From Desulfovibrionaceae bacterium (GTDB taxonomy: Bacteria > Desulfobacterota > Desulfovibrionia > Desulfovibrionales > Desulfovibrionaceae), in the NCBI GenBank assembly GCA_015233395.1, contig JADFXV010000003.1, positions 47,055 to 111,054 on the forward strand: a stretch of 64,000 nucleotides of DNA, read 5' to 3'. This document shows positions 34,623 through 44,812 of the stretch, in pieces. The position numbers and the translations under genes are program-made. The first letter of the stretch is position 1. Each line of letters begins with the position of its first letter. The notes beneath the pieces were generated by a model. The model saw nothing but the letters and a program-made list of their open reading frames with translations. It did no database searches and was not told where the DNA came from.

Positions 34623-34652
34623 AAAAATGGCGGGACCGGGAGGTTCCGCCAT
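34623..34652 (-). terminator. Intrinsic terminator of tRNA-His
   Basis: On the minus strand an 11-bp stem with one mismatch (ATGGCGGAACC/GGTCCCGCCAT) and a TCCC loop is followed by TTTTTAT. It lies 14 bases downstream of the tRNA. Confidence 0.75.
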
Positions 34653-34665
34653 ATCGATAGCTGCG

Positions 34666-34742
34666 TGGGGTGAATGATGGGGCTTGAACCCACGACCCCC
34701 TGGGCCACAACCAGGTGCTCTGCCAACTGAGCTACATCCACC
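34666..34742 (-). tRNA. tRNA-His (GTG anticodon)
   Basis: The minus strand folds into a full cloverleaf with encoded CCA. The D-loop is AGCTCAGTTGGCAGAGC, the anticodon loop TTGTGGC gives GTG, and the T arm contains GGTTCAAGCC. The extra 5' G (34742) pairs with C73, the tRNA-His identity feature. No integrase or phage gene adjoins it. Confidence 0.95.
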
Positions 34743-35097
34743 GCGAGAAGCGAACTTATTTAGCAGCGACTTGTCCGGCGGTCAAGGGGCGGGTGCGGCG
34801 AGCATTCCCGAAGCGCCCTCATTTTCCCTCCCGCCTTCCCTCTTGCCGATTCCGCCCCAAGTCTCTACAGTCCCCGGCCAGGGCCGTCGTGTTGGCGCCG
34901 TCAACCCGTCGCCCCAATTTACCGATTAAATTACGAAAGTTTTTTGGAGGAGGGGGGGGCGGGGGAGGAACCTTTTGTCCAGATGGGGAGAGCAGAAAAT
35001 GTCTTCATTTTCGCGCTCTCCCCTCCGAACGAAGTGCAAAAGGCTCCTCCCCCGATTCCTCTCGATCTCTCCCCCTCTTCCTCCCCAAAGGATCGCC
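34743..35097 (+). other. Leader region upstream of murA
   Basis: About 355 bases between tRNA-His and murA. Most of the right half is a nested hairpin (34961-35053), described separately. No protein-coding gene is convincing, and no clear promoter was identified. Confidence 0.6.
34941..35053. repeat. Long nested inverted repeat upstream of murA
   Basis: GGGGGAGGAACCTTTTG (34961-34977) pairs at 16 of 17 positions with 35037-35053. Inside lie GGGGAGAGC/GCTCTCCCC and AAAATG-TCTT-CATTTT, giving one extended hairpin about 45 bases before the murA ATG. The preceding AAAGTTTTTTGGAGGAGGGGGG matches a tract near 50860, so it belongs to a dispersed palindromic family. Confidence 0.75.
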
Positions 35098-36351
<1,254 letters not shown>

Positions 36352-36375
36352 CCGGGACCAAGTTATGGCCGGGCA

Positions 36376-38928
36376 ATGCGGGAACAGGGCGTGAGGCGCG
36401 GCCGCGAGCGGTGTCTTTGCCGGCCGGGCCTCGTGTTTCTTCCCGGGATTTTGGCCTGGGAACTTCTGGTCGCGGCTTACGCTTGCGGCCTGTACGCCGC
36501 CTACGATCCCCTGCTCGGGCTGGGCGCCTTTGCCCTGGCGCTGTGGTTCGCCCGCCTGTACGGCCCCGCGCCCGCCCGTTTGGCGTATCCGTTTGTCGCG
36601 CTGGTTCTGGGTCTTGCCGTGGGCCTGGCCGCATTGCCCGCGCCGCCCGGACCCGAGCCGGAGTTCGTGGTCGCGGGCCGCAAGGCGGCCGTCGAGGGCA
36701 CGGTGGCCGCGGTGGAAATGCGGCCGGGCAAGCGCCTTGAGATCCACCTGAAGGACGTCCTGGCCGTCCCCGAGGGAGGCCAGCCGATCGCGCTGCCCGG
36801 GCTCGTGAGCCTGAACTACGACGAAGCGCCGCGCATCCCGGCTCCGGGCGAGCGCCTGGCTTTTGTCTCCCGGGTGCGCGCGGCGTACGGTTTCGCCAAT
36901 CCGGGCGCGGCCGGCCGGGCCTTTTCCTGGCTCGTGCGCGGCATCCGCTACACCGTTTACGCCGGCCCAGATACCCCGGTCGCCGCGACCGCGCCCCAAC
37001 CCCCGCCGGATTTCGCCTGGGCCTTGCGCATGCGCCTGCGCGGGCTGATTCTGGGCGCGGGACAAGAGACGCAAGGGACACAAGGGACGGGGCCGTCTGG
37101 TTTCACGGTGAGCCCCGGCCGGGGCGTGGTCCTGGCCCTGCTCATGGGCGACCGCTCTTATCTTGACGCCGGCGATCTGGACCGGGTGCGCCGGGCCACG
37201 CTCACGCACACCCTGGCCCTGGCCGGGCTGCACCTGGGATTCGTGGCCGCCATGGGGTTCATGCTGGCCGCCGTCGCCGGATACGCCTGGCCCGGCCTGT
37301 ATCTGCGCCTGCCCAGGCCCAAGCTGGCGGTCGTTCTCGGCGCGCCGCTGGTGGCGGTCTATCTCTGGCTCGGCCAGTTCACGCCGTCGCTCACCCGGGC
37401 GGCGGTCATGTTCGCCTCCTGGGGCCTGCTTTTGTTGCTCAACCGCAACCGGGTGATGATCGACGGGCTATTTTTGGCCGTGGCCCTGATTCTGGCCGTC
37501 TCCCCGCTTGCGGTCTTCGACCTGCGCATGCAGCTTTCCGCGCTCGCCGTGGGCGCGATCGTGTTGCTGCACCCGCTTGGACGAATCCTGAACCCCTTTC
37601 GGGGGCGATCTTTGCAGCGGCGCGCCCTCACTGCGGCCTGGGAGCTTTTCTGGGTTTCCTTGTGCGCCCAGCTTGGGGTTTTGCCGTTGCTGGTGGCGAA
37701 TTTCGGCGAAATAAGCCCGCATCTGCTCTACAACCTGCTCTGGGTTCCGCTCATGGGCCTGTGTGTCCTGCCGTCGGCTTTTTTCGGCTTGGCTCTCGCG
37801 GTGATCCCTTTCGGTCCGCTCTCGTTTGCGGGCCAGACGCTGCTTGGCCTGGCCGCCGGAATCTGCGACCTGTTCCTGCGCGCGCTGGCCCATCTCGACG
37901 CCTGGCGCCTGCTTGAGGCGTGGCCCGGGCTGCGGCCGGCCTGGCCCGAGACGCTCGGCTTTTTCGTCATGCTCGCGGCCCTGGTCTGCTTTTTGGCCAC
38001 CGGCAGGCGCGCCCTCACCGCAGCCGGGGTGGGCCTTGCGCTTCTCACCGCGCCGCAGGCCCTGCGGGTTTACCGGGAAGCGCGGCCGCAAGTCAGCCTG
38101 ACCATGATCGACGTGGGCCAGGGCCAGGCGTTGTTGGTCTGCGCCCCGGGCGGACGGCGGGTCTTGATCGACGGCGGGGGCTTTCGCGGCGACTTCGACA
38201 CCGGCCGCGAGCTCATCGCGCCGCTTTTGACGGACAATGCGCCGCCCGGGCTGACCGCCCTGGTCATGACTCATCCGGACCGCGACCACGCCCTCGGCCT
38301 GGTGTACCCCCTGGGCTGGTTTTCGGTCGGGAGTTTTTTTTACAACGGCGAACTGCCGCGCGGCGCCTTGGGAGCGCGCTACCAGGACGCGATCGCGCGC
38401 AGCGGACTCACGCCGCGCGCGGCCGTCAGCGGCGACGCGCTCGACCTGGGCGGCGCTGTGGCGCTGGACGTGGTCCATCCCGCGCCGGGTTTTCCGGGCG
38501 ACGTCAACGAACGCGGCGTGGTCCTGCGCCTGTCCTGGAACGGACGCGGTCTGGCGCTTTTGACCGCCGACATCGGACCGAGAGCGATCCGCAACCTGCT
38601 GCGGCGCGCGGCGCTGGCGCCGGCCGAGGCCGTGACCGCGCCGCATCACGGCAGCGCAAGAAGCGTCAGCGACGCATTCTACGACGAGGTGAGGCCGGCC
38701 GTCGTGCTGGCCAGCGCCGGGCGCGGCAACCAGTGGGGATTTCCCTCGCCGGCCGTGCGAGACGAAGCCGCGCGGCTTGGCGCCGGATTTTACGCCACCC
38801 CGGAGTCCGGGGCGGTCACGCTGACCTGGGAGAAAGCGGGCGCGCCGGCGCGCATTGAAACCGAACGGGAGGAGGACGGGACTTTGAGGCTCAGGACGCC
38901 TTGGTTTTGGGGGCGATCATGGCCATGA
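36376..38928 (+). CDS. comEC: ComEC/Rec2-family DNA-uptake channel protein
   Basis: An 850-residue protein with the full ComEC layout. An N-terminal OB-like extracytoplasmic region follows the first membrane helices. The Competence channel domain includes LTHTLALAGLHLGFVAA and many helices (about residues 240-560). The C-terminal metallo-beta-lactamase-like domain has LTMIDVGQGQALLV, MTHPDRDHALGL and APHHGSARSVS. In naturally competent bacteria it carries single-stranded DNA across the inner membrane. It follows murA closely. Its end overlaps convergent fabZ by 38 bases. Confidence 0.92.
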   Translation: MREQGVRRGRERCLCRPGLVFLPGILAWELLVAAYACGLYAAYDPLLGLGAFALALWFARLYGPAPARLAYPFVALVLGLAVGLAALPAPPGPEPEFVVAGRKAAVEGTVAAVEMRPGKRLEIHLKDVLAVPEGGQPIALPGLVSLNYDEAPRIPAPGERLAFVSRVRAAYGFANPGAAGRAFSWLVRGIRYTVYAGPDTPVAATAPQPPPDFAWALRMRLRGLILGAGQETQGTQGTGPSGFTVSPGRGVVLALLMGDRSYLDAGDLDRVRRATLTHTLALAGLHLGFVAAMGFMLAAVAGYAWPGLYLRLPRPKLAVVLGAPLVAVYLWLGQFTPSLTRAAVMFASWGLLLLLNRNRVMIDGLFLAVALILAVSPLAVFDLRMQLSALAVGAIVLLHPLGRILNPFRGRSLQRRALTAAWELFWVSLCAQLGVLPLLVANFGEISPHLLYNLLWVPLMGLCVLPSAFFGLALAVIPFGPLSFAGQTLLGLAAGICDLFLRALAHLDAWRLLEAWPGLRPAWPETLGFFVMLAALVCFLATGRRALTAAGVGLALLTAPQALRVYREARPQVSLTMIDVGQGQALLVCAPGGRRVLIDGGGFRGDFDTGRELIAPLLTDNAPPGLTALVMTHPDRDHALGLVYPLGWFSVGSFFYNGELPRGALGARYQDAIARSGLTPRAAVSGDALDLGGAVALDVVHPAPGFPGDVNERGVVLRLSWNGRGLALLTADIGPRAIRNLLRRAALAPAEAVTAPHHGSARSVSDAFYDEVRPAVVLASAGRGNQWGFPSPAVRDEAARLGAGFYATPESGAVTLTWEKAGAPARIETEREEDGTLRLRTPWFWGRSWP

Positions 38929-39352
38929 GTTCGGCCTCGGCGGCGAGCGCGCCGTCGACCGTGGCTTTCGCGGTCATCTTGAGCAGTCCGAGCTTTTTGC
39001 GGAAATCGCGGCATTCGAGCATGAGCTGGTCGCCCGGTTCGACCGTTTTGCGGAAGCGGACCTTGTCCATGCCGGTGAACAAAAACAGCTTGCCGGCCAT
39101 GGTTTCGGGCGCGTCCAGGAAGGCGCAAAGCGCCCCGGCCTGGGCCAGAGCTTCCAGGATGAGCACTCCGGGCATGATCGGCCGGCCCGGGAAATGGCCC
39201 TGGAAAAAGGGCTCGTTGATGGTGACGTTTTTGAGCGCCAGGATGGATGTTTCGCGTTCGTGTTCGAGCACCCGGTCGACCAGCAGGAAGGGATAGCGAT
39301 GGGGCAGCATGGACAGGATGCCCGCGATATCGACGTGTTCGGCGCCGGCCAT
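38891..39352 (-). CDS. fabZ: 3-hydroxyacyl-ACP dehydratase
   Basis: A 153-residue hot-dog-fold dehydratase. The active-site His is in PHRYPFLLVD, and the Glu is in the FPGRPIMPGVLILEALAQ helix. It dehydrates 3-hydroxyacyl-ACP in fatty-acid elongation. It is the last gene of the lysS-lolC-lolD-bamA-ompH-fabZ group, but an intrinsic terminator lies between ompH and fabZ, so some transcription must read through or start locally. Confidence 0.96.
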   Translation of the reverse strand: MAGAEHVDIAGILSMLPHRYPFLLVDRVLEHERETSILALKNVTINEPFFQGHFPGRPIMPGVLILEALAQAGALCAFLDAPETMAGKLFLFTGMDKVRFRKTVEPGDQLMLECRDFRKKLGLLKMTAKATVDGALAAEAELMAMIAPKTKAS

Positions 39353-39381
39353 GGTCTTCCCTCCGCGTCGGCGAAGCGTTG

Positions 39382-39420
39382 AAAAAAAACCGCCCCGGGA
39401 CGTGCGTCCCGGGGCGGTTT
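39382..39420 (-). terminator. Terminator between ompH and fabZ
   Basis: On the minus strand AACCGCCCCGGGACG pairs with CGTCCCGGGGCGGTT across a short loop, followed by a run of eight T. It lies 7 bases past the ompH stop. Confidence 0.85.
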
Positions 39421-39427
39421 GACGAAG

Positions 39428-40003
39428 CTATTTCTTTTTCGACTTGGCAGGGGCGGCGTCGCCGGTCGAACCTGCGGCCGGCATCCTGCCGGCCTTGTAG
39501 GCGGAGTCGATCTCGGCGATGACGTCCTTGGTGATGTTGATCGAATCGGCGACGTAATGCGTCGTCTGGGTGCCTTCGAGAATGAGGGTATAGCCGTTTT
39601 TGGCGCCGTATTCGGCCACCACCTGCGAGGCCAGGGCGTTGAGGGGCTCAAACAAACGCTTTTGCTCGCTCTGCATGAGCTGCTGCGCGCGCTGCTGGAT
39701 CTCCACCACTTTCTGGTACTTGACCTTCAGTTCGGTTTCCTTGTCGGCCTTGGCCTGCTGGGTCAGGGCGACGCTTTTGTTGTCGTAATCGTCTTTCAAC
39801 TTCTTGAACTCGTCCTGGGCTTTCTGCGACTCCGACTCGAGGGGCGAAAGTTTGTTTTTGAGCTCACTGTTGGCCTTTTTGAAGGCTTCGGAAACCTGCA
39901 TGACCTCGGGGCCGTAGACCACGCCGATTTTCATCTCGGCCATTGCCGCACTGGCGCTGAAAACCAACATGGCCGCAGCCAAAACAACGAACGCTTTACG
40001 CAT
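39428..40003 (-). CDS. ompH: OmpH/Skp-like periplasmic chaperone
   Basis: A 191-residue protein with a signal peptide (cleavage near AMA, about residue 22), then a long Lys/Gln/Glu-rich helical region (residues 60-140) typical of Skp tentacles, and a C-terminal Lys-rich tail. Skp/OmpH holds unfolded outer-membrane proteins in the periplasm and hands them to BamA. It lies directly downstream of bamA, separated by a terminator-like hairpin. Confidence 0.9.
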   Translation of the reverse strand: MRKAFVVLAAAMLVFSASAAMAEMKIGVVYGPEVMQVSEAFKKANSELKNKLSPLESESQKAQDEFKKLKDDYDNKSVALTQQAKADKETELKVKYQKVVEIQQRAQQLMQSEQKRLFEPLNALASQVVAEYGAKNGYTLILEGTQTTHYVADSINITKDVIAEIDSAYKAGRMPAAGSTGDAAPAKSKKK

Positions 40004-40031
40004 TTTCCATCTCCAGTTTCAGTATTTATTG

Positions 40032-40060
40032 AAAAATTTCCGGGGGCTTTCGCCCCCGGA
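40032..40060 (-). terminator. Terminator between bamA and ompH
   Basis: On the minus strand TCCGGGGGC-GAAA-GCCCCCGGA is a perfect 9-bp stem with a tetraloop, followed by AAATTTTTC. It could reduce read-through from bamA, or ompH may have its own promoter. Confidence 0.75.
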
Positions 40061-40151
40061 CGTTCTTCACCATGTAACAATCTTTAAACGCAAGCACCGT
40101 CTTCAAACTCCTTTTGCCTGCCGAAGTCAAGCGCCATCGCGAACGAGCGAC

Positions 40152-42917
40152 TTAGAACGTCTGCCCCATGGAAAAGCCGATCTGGCTCGGGGTGGCGCGA
40201 ATTCTCCAGGCGTCAAGGCCGTAGCCGTATTCCACCCGGAACATGCCCATGGGCGAGTACCAGCGTATGCCCGCGCCCACGCCCTTGAAAAGGGTGGTGT
40301 CGATGTCCGTGGGACGCAGCCAGGCGTTGCCGGCGTCGAAGAAACCGACTCCGTAAACGCCGTTGGCTTTGTTGAGGGGCACGAGGTATTCGACGTTGGC
40401 GAAGGCTTCGGCTTCACCGCCGATCTGCTGGCCGAAGATGGGGTCGCGCGGGGAGATCGCGTAGACTTCGTAGCCCCGGATGGTGTTGATGCCGCCGAGC
40501 TGAAAACGCTCGAAAACGGGCACTTCGGCCGGACCGGTGGGCAGGAGGTAGCCGCCCTGCACGGCCACATGGAAGACCTGGTCCATGAAGGTCGACAGGT
40601 AGTAATCGCCTCGGCCGACGACCTTGTCGAATACGGCGTCGCCGCCGAGCAAGCCGCCGGAATACGTATCGGAGATTTTGAATATCGTGCCCTTGGTGGG
40701 CCTGGTCTTGGAGTCGGTGGTGTCGCGGGCGAGATACACCTCGGCCGCGCTCAGCACGTGAGAGCCTCGGGAGGACCAGATAATCGGCGATTCCAAGGCG
40801 TTGACGTTGGAGATGTTGTAGAAGTCCAGGCGGTATTCGGCTGCGGCCTCGGTGTATTCGCCCAGCGGATGGCCGATCCGAAACGTGGTGCCGGTAGTGG
40901 ACTTGTTGTAGTCGTTGTATATCTGGTAGGTGTTGTAGATCGCCAGCACGGAGAACCAGTCGGTGTCGTAGATTCTGGGGTTGGCCACGCGCAGGATGTA
41001 ACGCTGGGACAAGCCGCCGATCATGCCCGAAACCGAAACGTTGTAGCCTTTGCCGAAGAGGTTTTTCTCCTCGATCGAACCGCCCGCGAAAACCGAGTCC
41101 GAAGTGGAGTAGCCGCCGCCGATGTTGAACGATCCTGTGTTTTTGTCCTTGACCGTGACCTTGAGGTCCATTTCCTGCGCGTTGTTGGTGGGCGCGGGAT
41201 CGATGTCGATCTTGTCGAAGTAGTCGAGCTTGTTCAAGCGCTCCTGCGAACGGCGCAGCTTGCTTCCGCTGAACTGGTCGCCGTCGGCCAGGCGCAGTTC
41301 GCGGCGGATCACGTTGTCGCGGGTCCTTTCGTTGCCCTCGATCAGCACCCGGCGCACGTAGACCTTGGGGCCCTTGTTCAGGATATAGGTCACGTCCACG
41401 GTGTCGGCGCCCGGGATTTTCTGGATGTCCATGTCGGCCTGGCTGTACGCGAAGCCCTGGTCGGAATAAAATTCGGTCAAGGCGTTCAGGTCGGTCCGGA
41501 CGACCGAGCGGTCGAACCAGCCCTTGGATTTGCCGAGTTCGGCGAGCTTGGAGTGTTTGGCCAATTCAGCGGGCGGCACGAGCAAGTCGCCCCTGAAGGA
41601 AACCGCGCCGACCTTGTAGCGGCTTCCTTCCTCGACGGTGAAAGTGATGTAGATGCCGTCGGGCTTGAAGGCGACGTCGGGCTGGCCCACGCGCACGTCG
41701 ATGAAGCCCCGGTTGGCGTAAAAGGATTCGAGCGCGGCCACGTCGCGTTCGAGCTGGTCTTCCTTGAGCACGCCCGAGCCGGTGATCCAGGACAAGAAGC
41801 CGCGTTCGGACAGCGACAAATCGCCCTTGGCGTCCGAGGCGGAAAGCTGCTTGCACCCCTTGATCTCGATGCTCTTGATGAAGAGCTTGCCGGTTTCCTT
41901 GATGACGATGTCCAGGCGCGCCTGGCGCGGATCGGTCTGTTCGAGCTTGTAGGATACGTCGACGTTGTAATAGCCTTTTTTGACGAAGAGCTCGCGGACC
42001 TTGGCCAGGTCCTCGGACACGGTCTTGAGGTTCAAAACCGAACCGGCCTTGGTGGTCATGGCCGAGGTGATGTCGTCCTTGTCGATGGCCGTCGAGCCGA
42101 CCACGCCGATGGCCATGATTTTGGGCTTTTCCTTGATGACGAAGACGAGCTTCTTGCCGCCCGGGACATCGTCCACGCGGATTTGCACGTCTTCGAAAAA
42201 GCCCAAGTCGTACAAGCGCTTGAGATCCTCGTTGACCGCGCGCGGATCGTAGGGGTCGCCTGGCTGGCTTTTGACCTTGAGCAGAACCACGTCCTTATCC
42301 AGGACCACGTTGCCTTCCACGGCCACGGCGGTGATTTTTTCGCCCGGGGCGATCTCGGTCTTGCTTTGGGCCTTGCCCGCGCCGGACAGGGCGCTTTGGG
42401 CGATGCTCGCGGCCAGGGAATCCACGGCCGGCTTGACGTTGATGATCCCCTTGGCGGAACCGGTCAGTTGCTGGGGTTTCTGTTTGCCGGAGGCGTCCAC
42501 CAGCCTGGCGTCGAGGCTTAAGTCCTCGCCGGCCTGGTTGAAGGTTCCGTAGACCGCGAAGGAAGCCTTGGCCGCCTTGGCCAATTGAGCGGCCTCGGCG
42601 GCGCCGATGCTTTTGACGCGGCCGGCCTTGATGACGGCGGCGGCGGTCTTGGCGTCGATCGGGGCCAGGCCCAGTTCGCGCAGCTTGTCGGCAAGCAGTT
42701 CCGGCAGACTGCCCGCCACGTCGCCGAGCTCCGGCCCGGCATTGACCGCAAAGGGCAGGACCAGAATGCGGATCTTCTCCGCCGGCGCGGTCTTGGCGCC
42801 GACGCTTTTGGCCTGCGCCTTGTCCGGCTTTTGGGCCAGAGCGGGGCTGGAGAGCGACAGGGTCAGTGCCGGGATAAGGACCAGTCCGAGCCAAAAGCCG
42901 CGCTTAAGCCAGTGCAT
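40152..42917 (-). CDS. bamA: Outer-membrane assembly factor BamA with extra N-terminal domain
   Basis: A 921-residue protein, longer than the usual ~800. Signal peptide (cleavage near ALA, residue 28). Residues ~45-190 form an additional domain beginning IRILVLPFAVNAGPE, like the alpha/beta fold of TolB or FlgT N-domains. Five POTRA repeats and a C-terminal 16-strand barrel follow, with the IRGYE lid-loop motif and a terminal Phe. BamA folds outer-membrane proteins into the membrane. Its start overlaps lolD by 14 bases. The extra domain may bind a periplasmic partner. Confidence 0.94.
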   Translation of the reverse strand: MHWLKRGFWLGLVLIPALTLSLSSPALAQKPDKAQAKSVGAKTAPAEKIRILVLPFAVNAGPELGDVAGSLPELLADKLRELGLAPIDAKTAAAVIKAGRVKSIGAAEAAQLAKAAKASFAVYGTFNQAGEDLSLDARLVDASGKQKPQQLTGSAKGIINVKPAVDSLAASIAQSALSGAGKAQSKTEIAPGEKITAVAVEGNVVLDKDVVLLKVKSQPGDPYDPRAVNEDLKRLYDLGFFEDVQIRVDDVPGGKKLVFVIKEKPKIMAIGVVGSTAIDKDDITSAMTTKAGSVLNLKTVSEDLAKVRELFVKKGYYNVDVSYKLEQTDPRQARLDIVIKETGKLFIKSIEIKGCKQLSASDAKGDLSLSERGFLSWITGSGVLKEDQLERDVAALESFYANRGFIDVRVGQPDVAFKPDGIYITFTVEEGSRYKVGAVSFRGDLLVPPAELAKHSKLAELGKSKGWFDRSVVRTDLNALTEFYSDQGFAYSQADMDIQKIPGADTVDVTYILNKGPKVYVRRVLIEGNERTRDNVIRRELRLADGDQFSGSKLRRSQERLNKLDYFDKIDIDPAPTNNAQEMDLKVTVKDKNTGSFNIGGGYSTSDSVFAGGSIEEKNLFGKGYNVSVSGMIGGLSQRYILRVANPRIYDTDWFSVLAIYNTYQIYNDYNKSTTGTTFRIGHPLGEYTEAAAEYRLDFYNISNVNALESPIIWSSRGSHVLSAAEVYLARDTTDSKTRPTKGTIFKISDTYSGGLLGGDAVFDKVVGRGDYYLSTFMDQVFHVAVQGGYLLPTGPAEVPVFERFQLGGINTIRGYEVYAISPRDPIFGQQIGGEAEAFANVEYLVPLNKANGVYGVGFFDAGNAWLRPTDIDTTLFKGVGAGIRWYSPMGMFRVEYGYGLDAWRIRATPSQIGFSMGQTF

Positions 42918-43590
42918 AGAGTTCTCCGCCCCGAAGTTCCAGTTGTCGGCCCATGGTCCGGGCCAGGTTCATATTGTGGGTGACCACCACGAGAGTCATG
43001 CCCAAGTCCTTGTTCAGCGAAAGTAAGAGCCGGGCGACTTTTTTGCCGGACTCTTCGTCCAGGTTGCCGGTGGGCTCGTCGGCAAGCAGAACCTTCGGGC
43101 CAAGGAGGATGGCCCGGGCGATGGCGGCTCGTTGACGTTCGCCGCCCGAAAGCGTTGTTACCCTGTGTTGCATCCTTTCATCAAGCCCTACCTGCGAGAG
43201 GGCCACGGCCGCCATGTTTCGGGCTTCGGCCTGGCCCAGGCCGCCGATCAAACCGGGCATCGCGACGTTTTCAAGCGTGGTAAACTCCGGTAATAAGTGG
43301 TGAAATTGGAAGACGAAGCCGATCTCTCCGTTTCGCAGTTTTGCCGCCTCGGCGCCGCTCAAAGCATCCAAATTTTTTCCCTGGAAGAAAATTTCTCCCC
43401 GGCTGGCCGTGTCCAGAGCGCCAAGTAAGTGTAATAACGTGGATTTCCCCGATCCTGAGGCCCCGACAATGGCCAGGGTCTGGCCGGATTCGATCGTCAG
43501 GTCGATCCCGCGCAGGACCGTGACGGTCTCGGTCGGGCTGGCGTATTCCTTGACCACCCCGCGCAGGTCGATCAAAGGCCGGCTATTCAT
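42904..43590 (-). CDS. lolD: Lipoprotein-export ABC transporter ATP-binding protein
   Basis: A 228-residue ABC ATPase: Walker A GASGSGKST, signature LSGGERQRAAIARAI, Walker B VLLADEPTGNLD. GDLDE-type LolD/MacB features are present. It powers extraction of lipoproteins from the inner membrane toward the outer membrane with the LolC-type permease encoded immediately upstream. Start ATG 43590 overlaps lolC by 8 bases. Confidence 0.94.
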   Translation of the reverse strand: MNSRPLIDLRGVVKEYASPTETVTVLRGIDLTIESGQTLAIVGASGSGKSTLLHLLGALDTASRGEIFFQGKNLDALSGAEAAKLRNGEIGFVFQFHHLLPEFTTLENVAMPGLIGGLGQAEARNMAAVALSQVGLDERMQHRVTTLSGGERQRAAIARAILLGPKVLLADEPTGNLDEESGKKVARLLLSLNKDLGMTLVVVTHNMNLARTMGRQLELRGGELYALA

Positions 43591-44812
43591 AGCGCAAGGC
43601 CTCGGCGGGTTTGAGCCTGGCCGCCTGCCTGGCCGGGTAGAGCGTGGCCAAAAAGCACAGGCCGAGCGCGCAGACCGCAATCAGGGCCATGTCCAGGCCG
43701 TCCAGCCGGATCGGCAGGTGGTCCATGGGATAGACGTCGCTCGGCAGCTTGATGAACTGATATTTTTTGATCAGCCAGGACAAAAAAAGTCCCAGGCCGA
43801 AACCGAGACTCGCGCCGAGCGCGCCGATGATCGCGCCCTGGAGCATGAAGATGCGCCGGATCGTCGCGCCGGTCGCGCCCATGGACATCAAGATGGCGAT
43901 GTCGCGGGTCTTTTCCATGACCAGCATGACCAGCGTGGTGATGATGCTGAAGGAGCCGACCAGAATGATCATGATCAGGATCACGAACATGGCCGTTTTT
44001 TCGAGCTTGAGCGCCGAAAACAGGTTGCCGTTCATGTCTATCCAGTTGCGGACCTGGTACAAGTCCCCGCCGAGCGTGCGCGCGATCTCCCGGGTCAGGC
44101 GCGGCGCGTCGTAGACGTCGGCCAGGCGCGCCTCGACGCCCGAGACCACGTCGCCGCGAAAGCCGAGCAGGTTCTGGGCCGACCGCAGGCTCACGTAGGC
44201 CAGAGTGGTGTCGTATTCGTACATGCCGGTCTTAAACAGTCCGGCCACGGTGAACCCTTCGACCTTGGGCGAAAATCCCGAGGCGGAATGCTTTCCGGCC
44301 GGCGACAGCAGGTTGACCCGGTCGCCGACGCCCACCAGCATCCGTTCGGCCAGTTCGCGGCCGATGATGATGCCCGGATTCTCGCCGCCTTGGTCCAGAT
44401 CGGCGATCTTCCCGGCGACCATGTCCCTGGGCAAAGCCAGAACCTCGGCGGCCGTGGCCGGGTCGATGCCGCGCAGGACCACGCCTTTGACCCCGCCTCC
44501 GGCCGAGAGCATCATCTCGGAATAGATGAAAGGGGTGGCGCCCTCGACCCCGGGCACGGCCTTGATCCGGGCGGCGATGTCGCGGTAGCCGCGCATGGAC
44601 GAGCCGGCGGCGTTGACCAGGATGTGCGCGTTGATGCCCAGGATCTTGTCTTTCAAGTCCTCGGTGAATCCGTTCATCACTCCCATGACCACGATCAGCG
44701 AGGCCACGCCAAGCGCCACGCCCAGAATCGAAATCAGCGAGATCACGGAGATGAAGGCCTGCTTGCGACGCGCGAGCAGGTAGCGCAAGGCGATGAAGAG
44801 TTCGAATTTCAT
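43583..44812 (-). CDS. lolC: Lipoprotein-releasing system permease (LolC/LolE type)
   Basis: A 409-residue MacB/FtsX-type permease with the four-helix topology: one N-terminal helix, a large periplasmic domain (about residues 45-270), then three helices. FIALRYLLARRK starts the protein and YPARQAARLKPAEALRYE ends it, both typical. A single LolC/E gene with LolD suggests a homodimeric LolF-like system. Its start overlaps lysS (ATGA). Confidence 0.93.
   Translation of the reverse strand: MKFELFIALRYLLARRKQAFISVISLISILGVALGVASLIVVMGVMNGFTEDLKDKILGINAHILVNAAGSSMRGYRDIAARIKAVPGVEGATPFIYSEMMLSAGGGVKGVVLRGIDPATAAEVLALPRDMVAGKIADLDQGGENPGIIIGRELAERMLVGVGDRVNLLSPAGKHSASGFSPKVEGFTVAGLFKTGMYEYDTTLAYVSLRSAQNLLGFRGDVVSGVEARLADVYDAPRLTREIARTLGGDLYQVRNWIDMNGNLFSALKLEKTAMFVILIMIILVGSFSIITTLVMLVMEKTRDIAILMSMGATGATIRRIFMLQGAIIGALGASLGFGLGLFLSWLIKKYQFIKLPSDVYPMDHLPIRLDGLDMALIAVCALGLCFLATLYPARQAARLKPAEALRYE

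Noticed and set aside
34666..34742. Integration site of a mobile element at tRNA-His
   Set aside because: No integrase, no direct repeat of the tRNA 3' end and only core genes nearby.
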